Shown piece by piece: positions 23,051 through 33,551 of a stretch of 64,000 nt of DNA. The notes under the pieces were generated by a model that saw only the letters and a list, made by a program, of their open reading frames with translations, was not told where the DNA came from and ran no database searches. The translations under genes were made by a program, and so were the position numbers. How positions within the stretch are numbered: position 1 is the first letter of the stretch; every line of letters begins with the position of its first letter. This DNA comes from Gossypium raimondii (taxonomy: Eukaryota; Streptophyta; Magnoliopsida; Malvales; Malvaceae): NCBI RefSeq assembly GCF_025698545.1, contig NC_068569.1:22940001-23004000 (forward strand). Direction: 5' to 3'.

Positions 23051-24235
23051 TTACGAGGGGCTGATTTCTTGCGATGGAAGTGTGACATATAAACATGAAA
23101 TTTGAAGCCACCGTGTGTGGATTAACATAACATTATATCAAAGAAAAAGGCTGCGGTTGCCGCTTACACAAGCTGCCGGCAACTAGAATTTTGTTAGAAA
23201 CTCGGCACTTGTAATTTAAAATGAGTTTAATATGGTTCATGAATCTCAATTAGGGATGGGAAACTAGTACGTAACCGTTGATTTCGACCAAATAATCTTA
23301 GTAGAATTTTCTTTAACTGGGTTATATCGAGAGAATTGATTTTTTATTAAATATATGATCTGTACAAATTAATTTTATTTATCTAAAGATATTAGTGTTT
23401 TTTACCGTATGTAATTGTGATATACGAGTCTCTGTCTCATCTTCTTGTATGTTATATGTAAGTTTTGTTCAATTGTTTTTGGTTTTTATCTAGTTTTACA
23501 TCGGTTGTGCTTTGTACTAGTTTGATTTTACTTTGTAGTTGATCACATATATATCAATTAATAAAACAAATTAATTTTATTAATTATCTCTACGGTAGTA
23601 ATAATTTATTTAATTGTCAAATTCAATAAACCAATTGAAAGGAATAGATTAGGTTGGGCTTCTTGAAATTGAAGTTAGAACTGTTAATTTGGACAAATGT
23701 TGTAACTATTTTTGCAATATTTTTAATTGCAAGTCTTGAGATTGCTTAAAAACTACCTTACACTTTCTGGTTCAAATTCTTTGTAATGGTTGAGTTGACC
23801 CTTTTGTCTTTTGACCTTTGCAAACTGGCTTGGGCTTTGCTTATGTTTTAATACTTTTGGGTCAGCTGATTGATTAACTTTCAAATGTAGTCACAATCTA
23901 CCTGAAAAGGAGTCTATTGATTAAGGCCAACTCTTCATCAATCCGGGTTAAATTATCTATCTTTAAGTTGAATTAAAATGTTAAACTAAATGAGATTAGA
24001 TGTCAAAATTTTTAATTATATTTTTTAAAGGGTATACAACTACTTATTTAAAATAATTATATCATAAAATTAAATTAGTGTAAAGCACAATAGACGAAGG
24101 ATTCAAATTTAGCATTGCTCCAATTGAACTATTAGTACAAATATGTCATTTGAATTCATTTGCACCAAATCCAAATTCTACCTCAAACAAACAACACCTT
24201 AATTTTGAGTTTTGTGACGATGGAAAATAAATGTG
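23051..24235. other. PME-B upstream flank
   Basis: Paralogous to upstream regions of A, C and D (gatttcttgcgatggaagtg, then a stretch with gcttgggctttgcttatg near 23830). AT-rich, no gene seen. The part near 23280-23640 has no clear match to the C flank and may hold a small insertion. Confidence 0.55.
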
Positions 24236-24641
24236 GGAGAGAGTGGTAAAACTTTTATGAGGTTGATATTCTCTAAACTAAAATTTTAATATTGTAAAAA
24301 AAATATTTTAAAATTTTTATATAATATTATGACTTTCACGAGTCTAAGATTATTTGAAGTTAAATTGAAGTCGATTCTTAGGTTTGACAAATAAAAACAT
24401 CACATAAATTAATTTCTCTCTCTTTACCTTTTCTCTTACCGAACTCTTGGCCTTTTTACTTAATATATTACATAAACCCTAAACGATAAAACCTATAATT
24501 TTAGTGTGTGTGTGTGTTTTTTTGTCAAATCTTAATAAGTAAGGGAGGATAAATTTATAATGATTAACTTTTAATTTGATATACCCATCAAGTAACCGAA
24601 TGAACGAACAAGATTTTACTTCTAATTAAGTAAAATACTTG
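24236..24641. repeat. Duplicated intergenic blocks (match 6165-6360 and 37207-37387)
   Basis: 24236-24420 matches 6165-6360. 24461-24641 is almost identical to 37207-37387 (attacataaaccctaaacg, a GT microsatellite near 24504, aaataaattaag tract, ending taaaatacttg). In this copy an LTR begins at 24642. In the other copy the unbroken sequence goes on with attcctttaaac. Confidence 0.75.
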
Positions 24642-25082
24642 TGTTGACACCATTTTTTTGAGAAAACGGGGTCGACTTGGATTTTGAAAACAGAAACGAG
24701 AGTCGCCACCAATCATTTTTGATAACGTGTGATCGGATCACCTTGAAAAGAGGTTGTTTTTAATAAACGGTTTGATTTTATTAAAACAACGATTTTGGTT
24801 CACAAAATTCAGAAAAACGGGTTCGGGAGTCAGTTACGTAGGAGGAAGGATTAGCACCCTCGTAATGCCCAAAAATTGGTACCTAGTTGATTAATTAATG
24901 TCTAAATGCCGAAATTTGAAATTTTGAAAAAGCAAATTGAAATGCGATCCATTTTTATTGATGTACACTTAAAAATCGTTTGAGTAAATTTGAAAATGAG
25001 TTAAAGACCCGCTTATTCCAAAGTAACGAAATGTTACACCCCATAAGTTGGGACGCGATATTTGAAACTTTAGAGAATAAAC

Positions 25083-27238
25083 TATCGAAACCGTTTTTTT
25101 GAAAACAAAAATTTTAGTTGTCGACTTTTAAAAATAAAAATTGAAGTCGCCACCGATCCTTGATTGGGGTGTGATCGGCTCACCTTAAAAACAATTTTGG
25201 TCTGCGAAATTTGAGAAAACAGTTCGGAGTCGATTCACATACGAGGAAGGGTTAGCACCTCAAACGCCCAAAATCGGTACCAAATTGATTATTTAATGTC
25301 TTGGGGTCGAAAATTTGAAAAGATTTTAAAAGAAAAATTTTTATTTCATGAATGAATCAAAATAGTAAGACATTCTTATTTCAAAGAAATAAAACACCAC
25401 ACCTAGTGAGCTAGGGCGCAATATTTTTAAATCTTCAAAATACCCGAATATTGCCTTTTACTTTTGAAAATTCTTATTTCGAGAAGTCAAAATGTCAGGA
25501 CCAGTAAGTTAGGACCCAACATTTTTGAACTCCCCAGAATAAGCTTTTATTTAAAATTTGTGAGTTTAATGCAAAATGAATACTTAGCGTTCTAAATTCA
25601 TCGAAGAATAATCGCAATCCAGTAAGTTAGGACACGATCTTTCTCGAGAATCACGAGTGCCAACTATTTTGGAAATTTGTAAAATATGATGATTTTAATG
25701 CTTTGACGCAACCAAAATATATTTTTTCTAAAAGGCGTATTAAAAAGTTGATGTATAACATGAAACAAATACTTTAACTTAAATTACAAGTGTATATGTA
25801 TTTACAAAATATACATGTTCAAGTATAATATACAAGGATACATATAAAAAAATGGAGTGGAATATATCAATCAGAAAATTACAAGTGTATATGTATTTAC
25901 AAAATATACATGTTAAAGTATAATATACAAGGATCCATGTTCAAGTATAACGTATGTATTTGAAAATCGTGAAAATAAACAAAAAGTATGAATATGTGTA
26001 TAAATTTACAAAATAAAAAATGTATAAGTATATATAAAAGATAAAGTTTATGGAAGTTTAAAAAAACTATATATATATATATAAAATTAAAAACGTATGA
26101 ATAAAATATAAGCATGCATTTATAAAAGCTTAAAAATATGTATATATATATATTATATAAAATATGCGCATGAATATGTATAGAAAATATAATAATAATA
26201 ATGATAGTAAATAATATAATAATAAAAATAAAAATTTTTAAAAAAACAAATTACAAAAAAAACATAAAATAACCAATAAATGAAATTAAAATAAAAAGGA
26301 GGACCAATTTGCAACGTGCGCATTATATGAGGGGGTCCAAATGGAAATAATCCATCCCCCAAACTGTGCACAGTGATGTGGGCTGAAATGAACAAAGGTA
26401 AAAACATTTGGGCCAAATTAAAAAGAAATAACTTGGCTTAATAAAACATGGCACAAAGAGGGAGGGCTAACTACGAAATTTTCCCATTTAAGGTGGATAT
26501 GCGAGGACCCCTCCCCCCCAAACTAAACGGCTCAGCTTTTATGTTTTAGTTTAAATTAAACAAAAAAAAAAGATCATTCTGCTTTTTTCTAAAAGAAAAG
26601 CAATGGCTCGGTTTTTAACCCATTATTAGCGCCATTGCTCAACTGCGGCGCCAAGGCCCCGACAGACGGAGGTGGCACCGGCTCGACGACTTCGGCGATT
26701 AGGTGAGTTTCCTTTCCTTTTATATTTTAAGAGAAAATAAATAAAAATAAAGGAAAAAATAAAACAAAAGCGATAACTAAGAATGACGAACACCAAATAA
26801 ATAAATGAAAAAACATTTTGTATTCAAAATGATCTCTTTGTATCTCTATCCCCGACGATCTGATTTTCATCGGCTTTATATAGCCGATTAACACCAAAAT
26901 CCGAAAAAATCAAAACCCCACTTCTTTCCGTTTTTTGCTTGCGTTTGTGTCCCCTTTTCGCAGGTTTGGTGACCAGAGAGTCTGCGACGAGCGCAGAGTG
27001 ACAAGTCGCGGCGTGTGGGCGCTGCTATGACGTCGCGCATGGGAGTCTGCTGCGCTTAGGGTTCTCTTGGTGCTTTGGACTAGCAAGCTTGGTTTAGTAA
27101 CTTGGGCCATTGAGTTTCAATTATTGGGTTTTAGTTTACATTTGTTTTTTTATTTGTATTTGGGCTGGGTTTAGTAGGTTGGGTCTAGTATTTGGGCCTA
27201 TTTATTTGCTTGGGCCCGGGCATTATTGGGCTTGTACA
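25083..27238 (-). repeat. 3' LTR of the Gorge/Tat-like element
   Basis: Matches 33552-35678 almost throughout; small indels separate them. Its first bases are TATCGAAACC where the partner has TGTCGAAACC. It includes the AT-dinucleotide tract near 26070 and a GC-rich stretch near 26640-26700 and 26980-27060. The short frames inside (25897-26416, 26910-27430) are not genes. Confidence 0.9.
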
Positions 27239-27240
27239 GC

Positions 27241-27254
27241 TGCCCCTCTTTGCT
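27241..27254 (-). other. Polypurine tract
   Basis: The minus strand reads GCAAAGAGGGGCA just before the 3' LTR start TGTACA. It is the expected plus-strand primer site, and it confirms the element's orientation. Confidence 0.75.
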
Positions 27255-27399
27255 CATTATCGTGTAACGGGAATAGAGCAAATACTAAAAGCCCAATTGT
27301 GCCCGGTCTTACTGAGCCTCGCCTTCTTCAGTGCTTTTCTTCTTCAAGTAACCACATTCCCTCCTACTGCATCTTCAGAGGTATAGGAACTGGTGATTC

Positions 27400-28390
27400 G
27401 ATCTACCCCATTGCAATTTCGGGGAGATAGGATTCATATGTTGTAGCTTCTCAAAAGAACAAAATTTGCTATCTTTAATCTGCTCCACTGCATCTTCAGG
27501 GAGATAAGACTTATAACTTCAACTTGTTCTGCTACGACTTAAAGATAAATCGAATGCGATCTGCTCTACTGCAATTTCACAGAGATGAGATCTGTGATTT
27601 TAATCCACTCCATTGTAACTTCAAGGAGATAAGAATACTGGCTTCAGTATACTCCACTGTAACCTCAGGGAGGTAAAATCTGTCATCTTCGATCTACTCC
27701 ACTACTGTCTAGGGAGATAAAATTTGTAATCTTCAATCTATTCCATCACAGGTACGGGAGATAGAATTATCGCTTCAATGTACTCCACTTGTAACCTCGT
27801 GGAGGTAAAATCCGCCATCTTTGATCTCGCTCCACTCATCGCTTAGGAGATAAGATCGTAATCTTCAATCTATTCCATTGTTGCCCGGGAGATAGAATTA
27901 CCGACTTCAATGTACTCCACTTGGTAACCTCGGGGAGGTAAAATCCGCCATCTTCGATCCGCTCCACTCTCGCTTAGGAGATAAAATCAGTAATCTTCAA
28001 TCTATTCCATTGTTGCCTCAGGAGATAGAATTATCGGCTTCAATGTACTCCACTGTAACCTCAGGGAGGTAAAATCCACCATCTTTGATCTGCTCCACTA
28101 CTGCTTAGGGAGATAAGATCTGTAATCTTCAATCTGTTTCGCTGTCAATGTAGGAAGGCAAGATTCTGAGGGAGGCAAGACTTTATTTTCGATCTGCTTC
28201 GCTGTCGATGCAGGAAGTCAAGATTTGCTATCTTTAACTTACTCTACTGCAACTGACGGAGGCAAGGCTTTTATTTTCGATCTGCTTCGCAGTCGATACA
28301 GGAAGGCAAGATTTGCTATCTTTAACTTGCTCCACTACAACTGAGGGAGGCAAGGCTTTATAATTTCACTGATCTGTTCTCTGTGGAACA
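27400..28390. repeat. Degenerate tandem repeats next to the 3' LTR
   Basis: Repeating units of the form (g)atctgctccactg...cagggagataagatctgtaatcttcaatct, each about 55-70 bp, often as alternating pairs with tgtactccactgtaacctcagggaggtaaaatc. From 28150 a variant with gatctgcttcgctgtcgatgcaggaaggcaagat takes over. At least a dozen units. No reading frame is kept. Tandem repeats between pol and the 3' LTR are known in Tat/Ogre elements. Confidence 0.75.
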
Positions 28391-29710
28391 TGACCTGTAT
28401 AATTCACTTTATGAACCTAATTATGCCTAATGATTAGGATGTCATGAACAGAATGAATCAAATGCTCCTAACTAGACATGTATGAATGACATTTGAATGA
28501 ATGTAGAATGTCATGAAAATGATATTTTAACGCTTGAGTTATCATTACTCCAAGTTTATTAAGGTCTTATCGCTTAATGTACTATAGCGCCTTTATGCTC
28601 GGCTGGCGAACCCAATAAGCACTTGACCAGATTGCCCCCCACTGTAAACCTCCAAGTTTGATCCACTGGGATGCAAAATTTGTACCATCTTTTCCCGTTG
28701 TAACCCAACAGTAAAAGATTTAGCCTTTTCTCAATCCTCTGTTATCACAATTCAAGGATACAGGATGTGAAACTTTTTGGTCTCTTACACCATTCCCAGG
28801 GTGTTGTACCAAATGCTCATGCACAAATGAAGAAATCTTCTCCAAGAATAACTTCTTCTTATTATTCGGTGATCATTGCTTGCTTGTTCATTGAAGCTTT
28901 ATCACCAATACAACATCTTGCCATTTTGTTCAATTAATACGTTAGACAAGAAAATTCAAAGAGATAGTCTTAATTTAGACTCTTCTTTATCAGATTTCCA
29001 ACCTGGTGCGTTCTAAACAATAGTCCTGCTTGAGGTTCCTACATTATTCAAAAACTTCTAGAGTAATATGCAAAACTTCCCTTGTGAAAGTTTTATTAGT
29101 CCATTAATCATTATTCTAATGCAACATGCTTGCAAAAAAGATCATGGATAAGAATAGAGTTGGTTCTGAAGATAGCTCGAAATGAATAAGTGGTCAAAGA
29201 TAATAAAGATGGATAACAAAGAAATTGATTCAGGAATGCATATCTTGGAAATGAATGAAGTGTTCCAAGAATAAAAAAAATAGTATAATGATTAGGTGTC
29301 CCAGATATCGCAGCTTGAACTTCTCTGTACAGATTTTTTAAAAGACCATTCTGAGTTTAACATGTGTTTAGAGGTACTTTGTCGATGCCCCAAGATGTCA
29401 CCTACCCTTTCCTGTTGATTCAGGTATAGCAAGACCACTGCATGCCCTCATTCTGATCAGTATTTGAGCTGCTCTGAAAATTTCAAACGCCATTTGATCA
29501 ACATTTGAGCCGCCCTTTTTGGGTTTTCAACTCAAATCTCCTTTGGTCTAAGGCGCCCTTTGCGGGTTTTCACCTTAGCCTCTCCATTTTTACTTTTTTA
29601 TTTTTCATTTTCATCTTTTCATTTTTTCACATCACTTCTTTTTCTTTTTCTTTTTTTGGACTCAAACTTCCCTTTTGTGGGTTTTTACTTTGGTCCTCTC
29701 CTTCTTTAAG
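28391..29710 (-). other. Noncoding 3' internal region of the Gorge/Tat-like element
   Basis: 28715-29700 is the region also present at 1-1037. 28391-28714 has no recognisable coding sequence. The 120-residue frame at 29505-29867 is on the wrong strand and low-complexity. Confidence 0.65.
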
Positions 29711-30140
29711 CGAGTATTTCCTAACTGAATCTGAGTTTACAGGACTTTACCGGTTTATCATCCATCTCACTCAAAATCAAAGCTCCTTTGGAAAAAAAAC
29801 CTTCTCTATAATCATAAGGTTCATCCCAATTTGGCATCCGCTTCCCTCCAAGATATTTTTTTTGTAGAGGGAGGATCTTCAACATTTGGTCACCCTCGTG
29901 GAATTCTCTAGGATGAACCTTTTGTTATAGGCTCGCATCATTCATTTTTGGTACATCTGACCGTGATGAATAGCTTTTAGTCTTCTTCCTTCTATCAAGT
30001 TCAATTGATCACATTGCGGTTGGATCTGTTCTGCTTCATCCAACTTGCTCAGCCAATACCCGGAGAGAAAGAACTTCAATAAAAAAAATCGTGATAAACT
30101 AAAGAGAGAGGCACTGCTCCGGTAGAGTTTTCACTGCATC
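29711..30140 (-). pseudogene. Integrase C-terminal remnant
   Basis: Minus-strand translation, broken by stops and shifts, gives STGAVPLSLVY, LDEAEQIQPQCDQLNLIEGRR, HHGQMYQK, MRAYNKRF and LILSEMDDKPVK. These follow the order of the linker and C-terminal part of Ty3/gypsy integrases (STGATPFSLVYG ... DEAEW ... RAYNKKV ... LSEMDG). The catalytic DDE core is missing. Confidence 0.72.
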
Positions 30141-30170
30141 ATTCATGATATTAACCTCGAACATGCTACA

Positions 30171-30535
30171 AATTTCTGATATCGTGTTGTTGTTCAGATT
30201 GCAATGACAGTGCTTAACATGGGCATATCCTAGTATGACCATGCGTAGACATCTTTGAATTCTTGAAGTAACTCAACAATGTATTGCTTTGTCTTTGAGG
30301 TCATATCAATTCCAATATTCACCAAGCTCACAAATTTTAATAATTCTTTGTGAGGTAGGATCTGTCTATCCTCTTATTCTATCATCCTCAACAAGTCTGG
30401 AGATAAGCTACAATCCATGTCATCTTCAAAGTTGTGAGATCCCTCTAAACACACATCTCACTCAAAAGGAGATTCTGAGTCTGTAGCAGCGTCACTCATG
30501 TCATTGATATCCAATGACCTATTGTAGGTGATAAA
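30171..30535 (-). pseudogene. pol remnant: linker before the reverse transcriptase
   Basis: Minus-strand translation shows SLDINDMSDAATDSESPFE, NFEDDMDCSLSPDLLRMIE, QILPHKELLKFVSLVNIGI and LLQEFKDVYAWSY-DMPMLS. This resembles the segment that precedes the RT in Tat/Gorge pol proteins (…FAWSYQDMPGL…). Stops interrupt it. It is followed within about 40 bp by the integrase C-terminus, so RT, RNase H and the integrase core are deleted between them. Confidence 0.72.
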
Positions 30536-30881
30536 GGATATACAAAGAATAATATGAATAAATGAATGAATGGTTTGGCAGAAAAAATCCAAAAGAATGA
30601 AAAAAATCGTAAAGAATGAAATAACATTTGCTCACAAATGATTGCAATGATGTATTTTATTAAAATAACAATATTCAGACATGAGCCTATTTCACAAAGA
30701 AGTTCTTATTGCTTCTAGGCTAAAAGCAACAAGTGTGTTCTGAACATTACTCTAACAAACTCTAAATACCTCATGGATTTCCTCTACAGTCTCATTATTT
30801 ACAACACCTCTAAGGCGAATATCTAATAAGGATCATTTTAATTGTGTCTCCACTTCTTCATTCATTGCATTCCCTTCATCA

Positions 30882-32387
30882 TCAATCATGATTGGGTAAC
30901 GGATTTTCTGCACTTGATGAGTCACCCAACTTGACAATACCCATGTTGATGAATTTTTCAACTAGCTTTTTGAAGTTAATGCAATTCTCTATTGAGTGCC
31001 CCGTAATTCCCGCGTGGTAGTCACATTGCGCGTTTGCATCATACCACTTAGGATACGGAGGTTGTGGAGGTTTTAAGTAATGATGAGTAACAATATGTGC
31101 ATCAAACAAGCTTTGATACAGATCCTTATATGACATCGGAATTGGTGTGAACTGGAGCTTCTCGGTACCTGGTTTCACTCTAGATTCTTGTCTTAATGAA
31201 CCTTGTTGGTTAGTAGCCACCTCTCTTGGCTGACTCAATGTAACCGATTTAGAGTAACCCGTGTTGTTCACCTCATTTTCTCTTCTCCTTGGGACTAACC
31301 TCTTGTTACTCTCCTCTGCATCAATTTTCCCGCTCCTTATGGCGCTTTCAATCATTTCACCATTCATGACTATGTTAGAAAAGCTTTTTGTGGCACTTCC
31401 TAACATATGTGTGATAAACGGGGCTTTCAATGTATTTATAAAAAGCATCGTCATTTCTTTCTCTAAGAGCGGTGGTTGAACTTGGACTGCGACTTCCCTC
31501 CACCTTTGTGCGTACTGCCTAAAGCTTTCGCTCGGCTTTTTCTCTATGTTTTGAAGGGTAATTCTATCAGGAGCCATGTCTGTCACATGACTATACTGTT
31601 TCATGAATGCTTGTGCCAAGTCCCTCCATGAACTAATCGTGGTACGGCTCAGCTGATTGTACCACTTAGATGTTGCCCCTGCTAGGCTATCTTGGAAACA
31701 GTGTATCAATAGCTGGTCGTTGTTAACATATCCAGCCATTCGTCTGTAGAACATGGTGATACGAGCTTCTGGGCAAGTTGCCCCATTGTACTTCTCGAAT
31801 TCTGGCATCTGAAACTTGTGAGGGAGTACCAAATTTGGAACTAAGCTTAGCTCTCTAGCGTCAATCCCACGATAGCTTTCAGTGACTTCCATCGCCTTGA
31901 ATTTCTCCTCGAGCCATTTGCACCTTTCCTCTAGCTGCTTTGGTAACTCTTCCTTTATTCTTTCTTTTTCAGCCACCTCATCAAAGTCAGGAATGGCGAA
32001 ATTAATATGGTGGTTTCTGGGATTAGAGCCCGATCCAGCCTGGAAGTTTGAAGCACCGGCCTGGAATTGTTGAGGCCTGATTGTGACAGTAGATTTGTGC
32101 GGATATTCAGCTTGAGTTCGCACCTGTGGAGGAGTAAAGCCTGGAGGGTAGAGTGATTCATCCTCGTTGCCCTCTTCGCCATCAGCCATGAGACCCTTTC
32201 CCTTATCACCTCCTCCGGCCAATAGTTTGGTTAGCTTTGCCATTATATCTTCTTGGGATTCTCGCATCTTCTCAGACATCTCTTGTTTCATCTTGTCTAA
32301 CCGTTCCTGCACCTGTAGCTGAAGTCGGTCCTGCGTCTCCTTTTGACACTGTTCGAGTTTTTCCAATCTCTGATCCATATCTTTCAT
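30882..32387 (-). CDS. Intact gag of the Gorge/Tat-like element
   Basis: Capsid/nucleocapsid protein of the retrotransposon, 501 residues from ATG 32387, uninterrupted. Residues 1 to about 60 form a charged coiled coil (RLEKLEQCQKETQDRLQ). A retrotrans_gag domain lies at about 190-350 (PEFEKYNGATCPEARITMF, CFQDSLAGATSKWYNQL, FRQYAQRWREVA). The C-terminus holds a knuckle-like motif, C455X2HX5HX4C469 (CDYHAGITGHSIENC), instead of a standard CCHC. It begins about 1.2 kb inside the 5' LTR. Three consecutive stop codons follow, and the next about 350 bp contain no protease. A long open gag beside a gutted pol suggests recent movement, or selection for gag supplied in trans; both are inference. Confidence 0.9.
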   Translation of the reverse strand: MKDMDQRLEKLEQCQKETQDRLQLQVQERLDKMKQEMSEKMRESQEDIMAKLTKLLAGGGDKGKGLMADGEEGNEDESLYPPGFTPPQVRTQAEYPHKSTVTIRPQQFQAGASNFQAGSGSNPRNHHINFAIPDFDEVAEKERIKEELPKQLEERCKWLEEKFKAMEVTESYRGIDARELSLVPNLVLPHKFQMPEFEKYNGATCPEARITMFYRRMAGYVNNDQLLIHCFQDSLAGATSKWYNQLSRTTISSWRDLAQAFMKQYSHVTDMAPDRITLQNIEKKPSESFRQYAQRWREVAVQVQPPLLEKEMTMLFINTLKAPFITHMLGSATKSFSNIVMNGEMIESAIRSGKIDAEESNKRLVPRRRENEVNNTGYSKSVTLSQPREVATNQQGSLRQESRVKPGTEKLQFTPIPMSYKDLYQSLFDAHIVTHHYLKPPQPPYPKWYDANAQCDYHAGITGHSIENCINFKKLVEKFINMGIVKLGDSSSAENPLPNHD

Positions 32388-33530
32388 CTTTGTCTGAGTG
32401 TCGTATCAGTGTTGGGTTGGTTGGTTGGTTTCCAGGTTAACTGAGCAATGATTTTAGTCAATTAGGATCCCTTAACGGTGTTTAGTGCATGTGATGTAAT
32501 GTGATGCAAGTGCATGAAATGAATGCGAAAAGAGACGTTGATTCATGTTCAATTTTTTACTAGAAAACTTTACTAGAAAACAAATCTCTTTACATAAAGC
32601 GGACATATATATACGGTTTTACCCTCATACTCCAAGTGAAGACATCGGCCCTTTAGATATTAAAATATATCTCACGAATTTGATCTCCGTTTTGTTTGAT
32701 CTAGGTCGTAAATCTTTGCTCATTCACGTTCATTAGCTTCTTTATGAGATTAGGACCTTTGATGACTTTTGAATAAACTTTGACAATTTGGATCCTCAGG
32801 TCATGCAGCAAAGTCGTATACTCCTCTTGTTAGGCTTTTCGTGCCATGTTTTCTTCGGACCACCGTATTATCTTTCACCTTATCAAGAAACCCGTATTCC
32901 ATAACAAGCTTTCTAATCTAGTAATCGAACTCAAATCAACATCTCTTTTCTAAGATACAAATGTAATGCAATCATGATGTCATGCAATCAAAACAAAATA
33001 AACCCAAGTCAGTATCACACCAAAAATATATAATCCAACACAAACATGAAATAGCTAGAACATTTATTCAGGAATCCACTAGGGTTTGGTATAGCTCTAC
33101 CTAGGGCAAGTTCCTAAAGCTCACTGTATGAGGCTTAGTTTCTAGAGTAAGGGTACCCGAACTAGCAGATTCCTCGATCCTCACCCATTATAGGCTCATG
33201 TGGATCGAGTTCAGTTCAGTTCAGGGGGACACATTTTCCTATGGCTGCACGGAGATGAAAATCTCACGAAGACATAGGTACGGATGTATCCCGGAAGCGG
33301 TCCACTACCCTGCACGGAGGTGAAAACCTCACGAAGGACTAGTTTCTCGCTCCCACTTAAAAGGTAAAACTGACCATGTAATGCAAAAATGCAAATGCAA
33401 ATACAAAGTAGCCAACATTCCATGGTAAAAAAAAATGAGTATGAAGGGAAATCATTATTTTAAAACCCAAATTTGATTTTTCGGTCACAAGACAAAAAAA
33501 TAACCAATTTATGGCTCGACTCTCTAGTGC
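32388..33530 (-). other. 5' leader of the Gorge/Tat-like element
   Basis: Region between primer site and gag. It contains two near-copies of a tract with tgcacggagatgaaaatctcacgaag (about 33245 and 33313). The short frame at 33211-33423 spans these copies and is not convincing. Confidence 0.55.
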
Positions 33531-33548
33531 TCCCCAGTGGAGTCGCCA
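33531..33548 (-). other. Primer binding site
   Basis: The minus strand reads TGGCGACTCCACTGGGGA, 3 bases inside the 5' LTR end. It starts with TGG, as expected opposite a tRNA CCA end. I did not determine which tRNA. Confidence 0.7.
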
Positions 33549-33551
33549 AGC

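Noticed and set aside
26910-27430. Small genes in GC-rich parts of the Gorge-like LTRs (also 35065-35262, 35550-35777)
   Set aside because: Inside the LTR pair, with indels between the two copies that break the frames.
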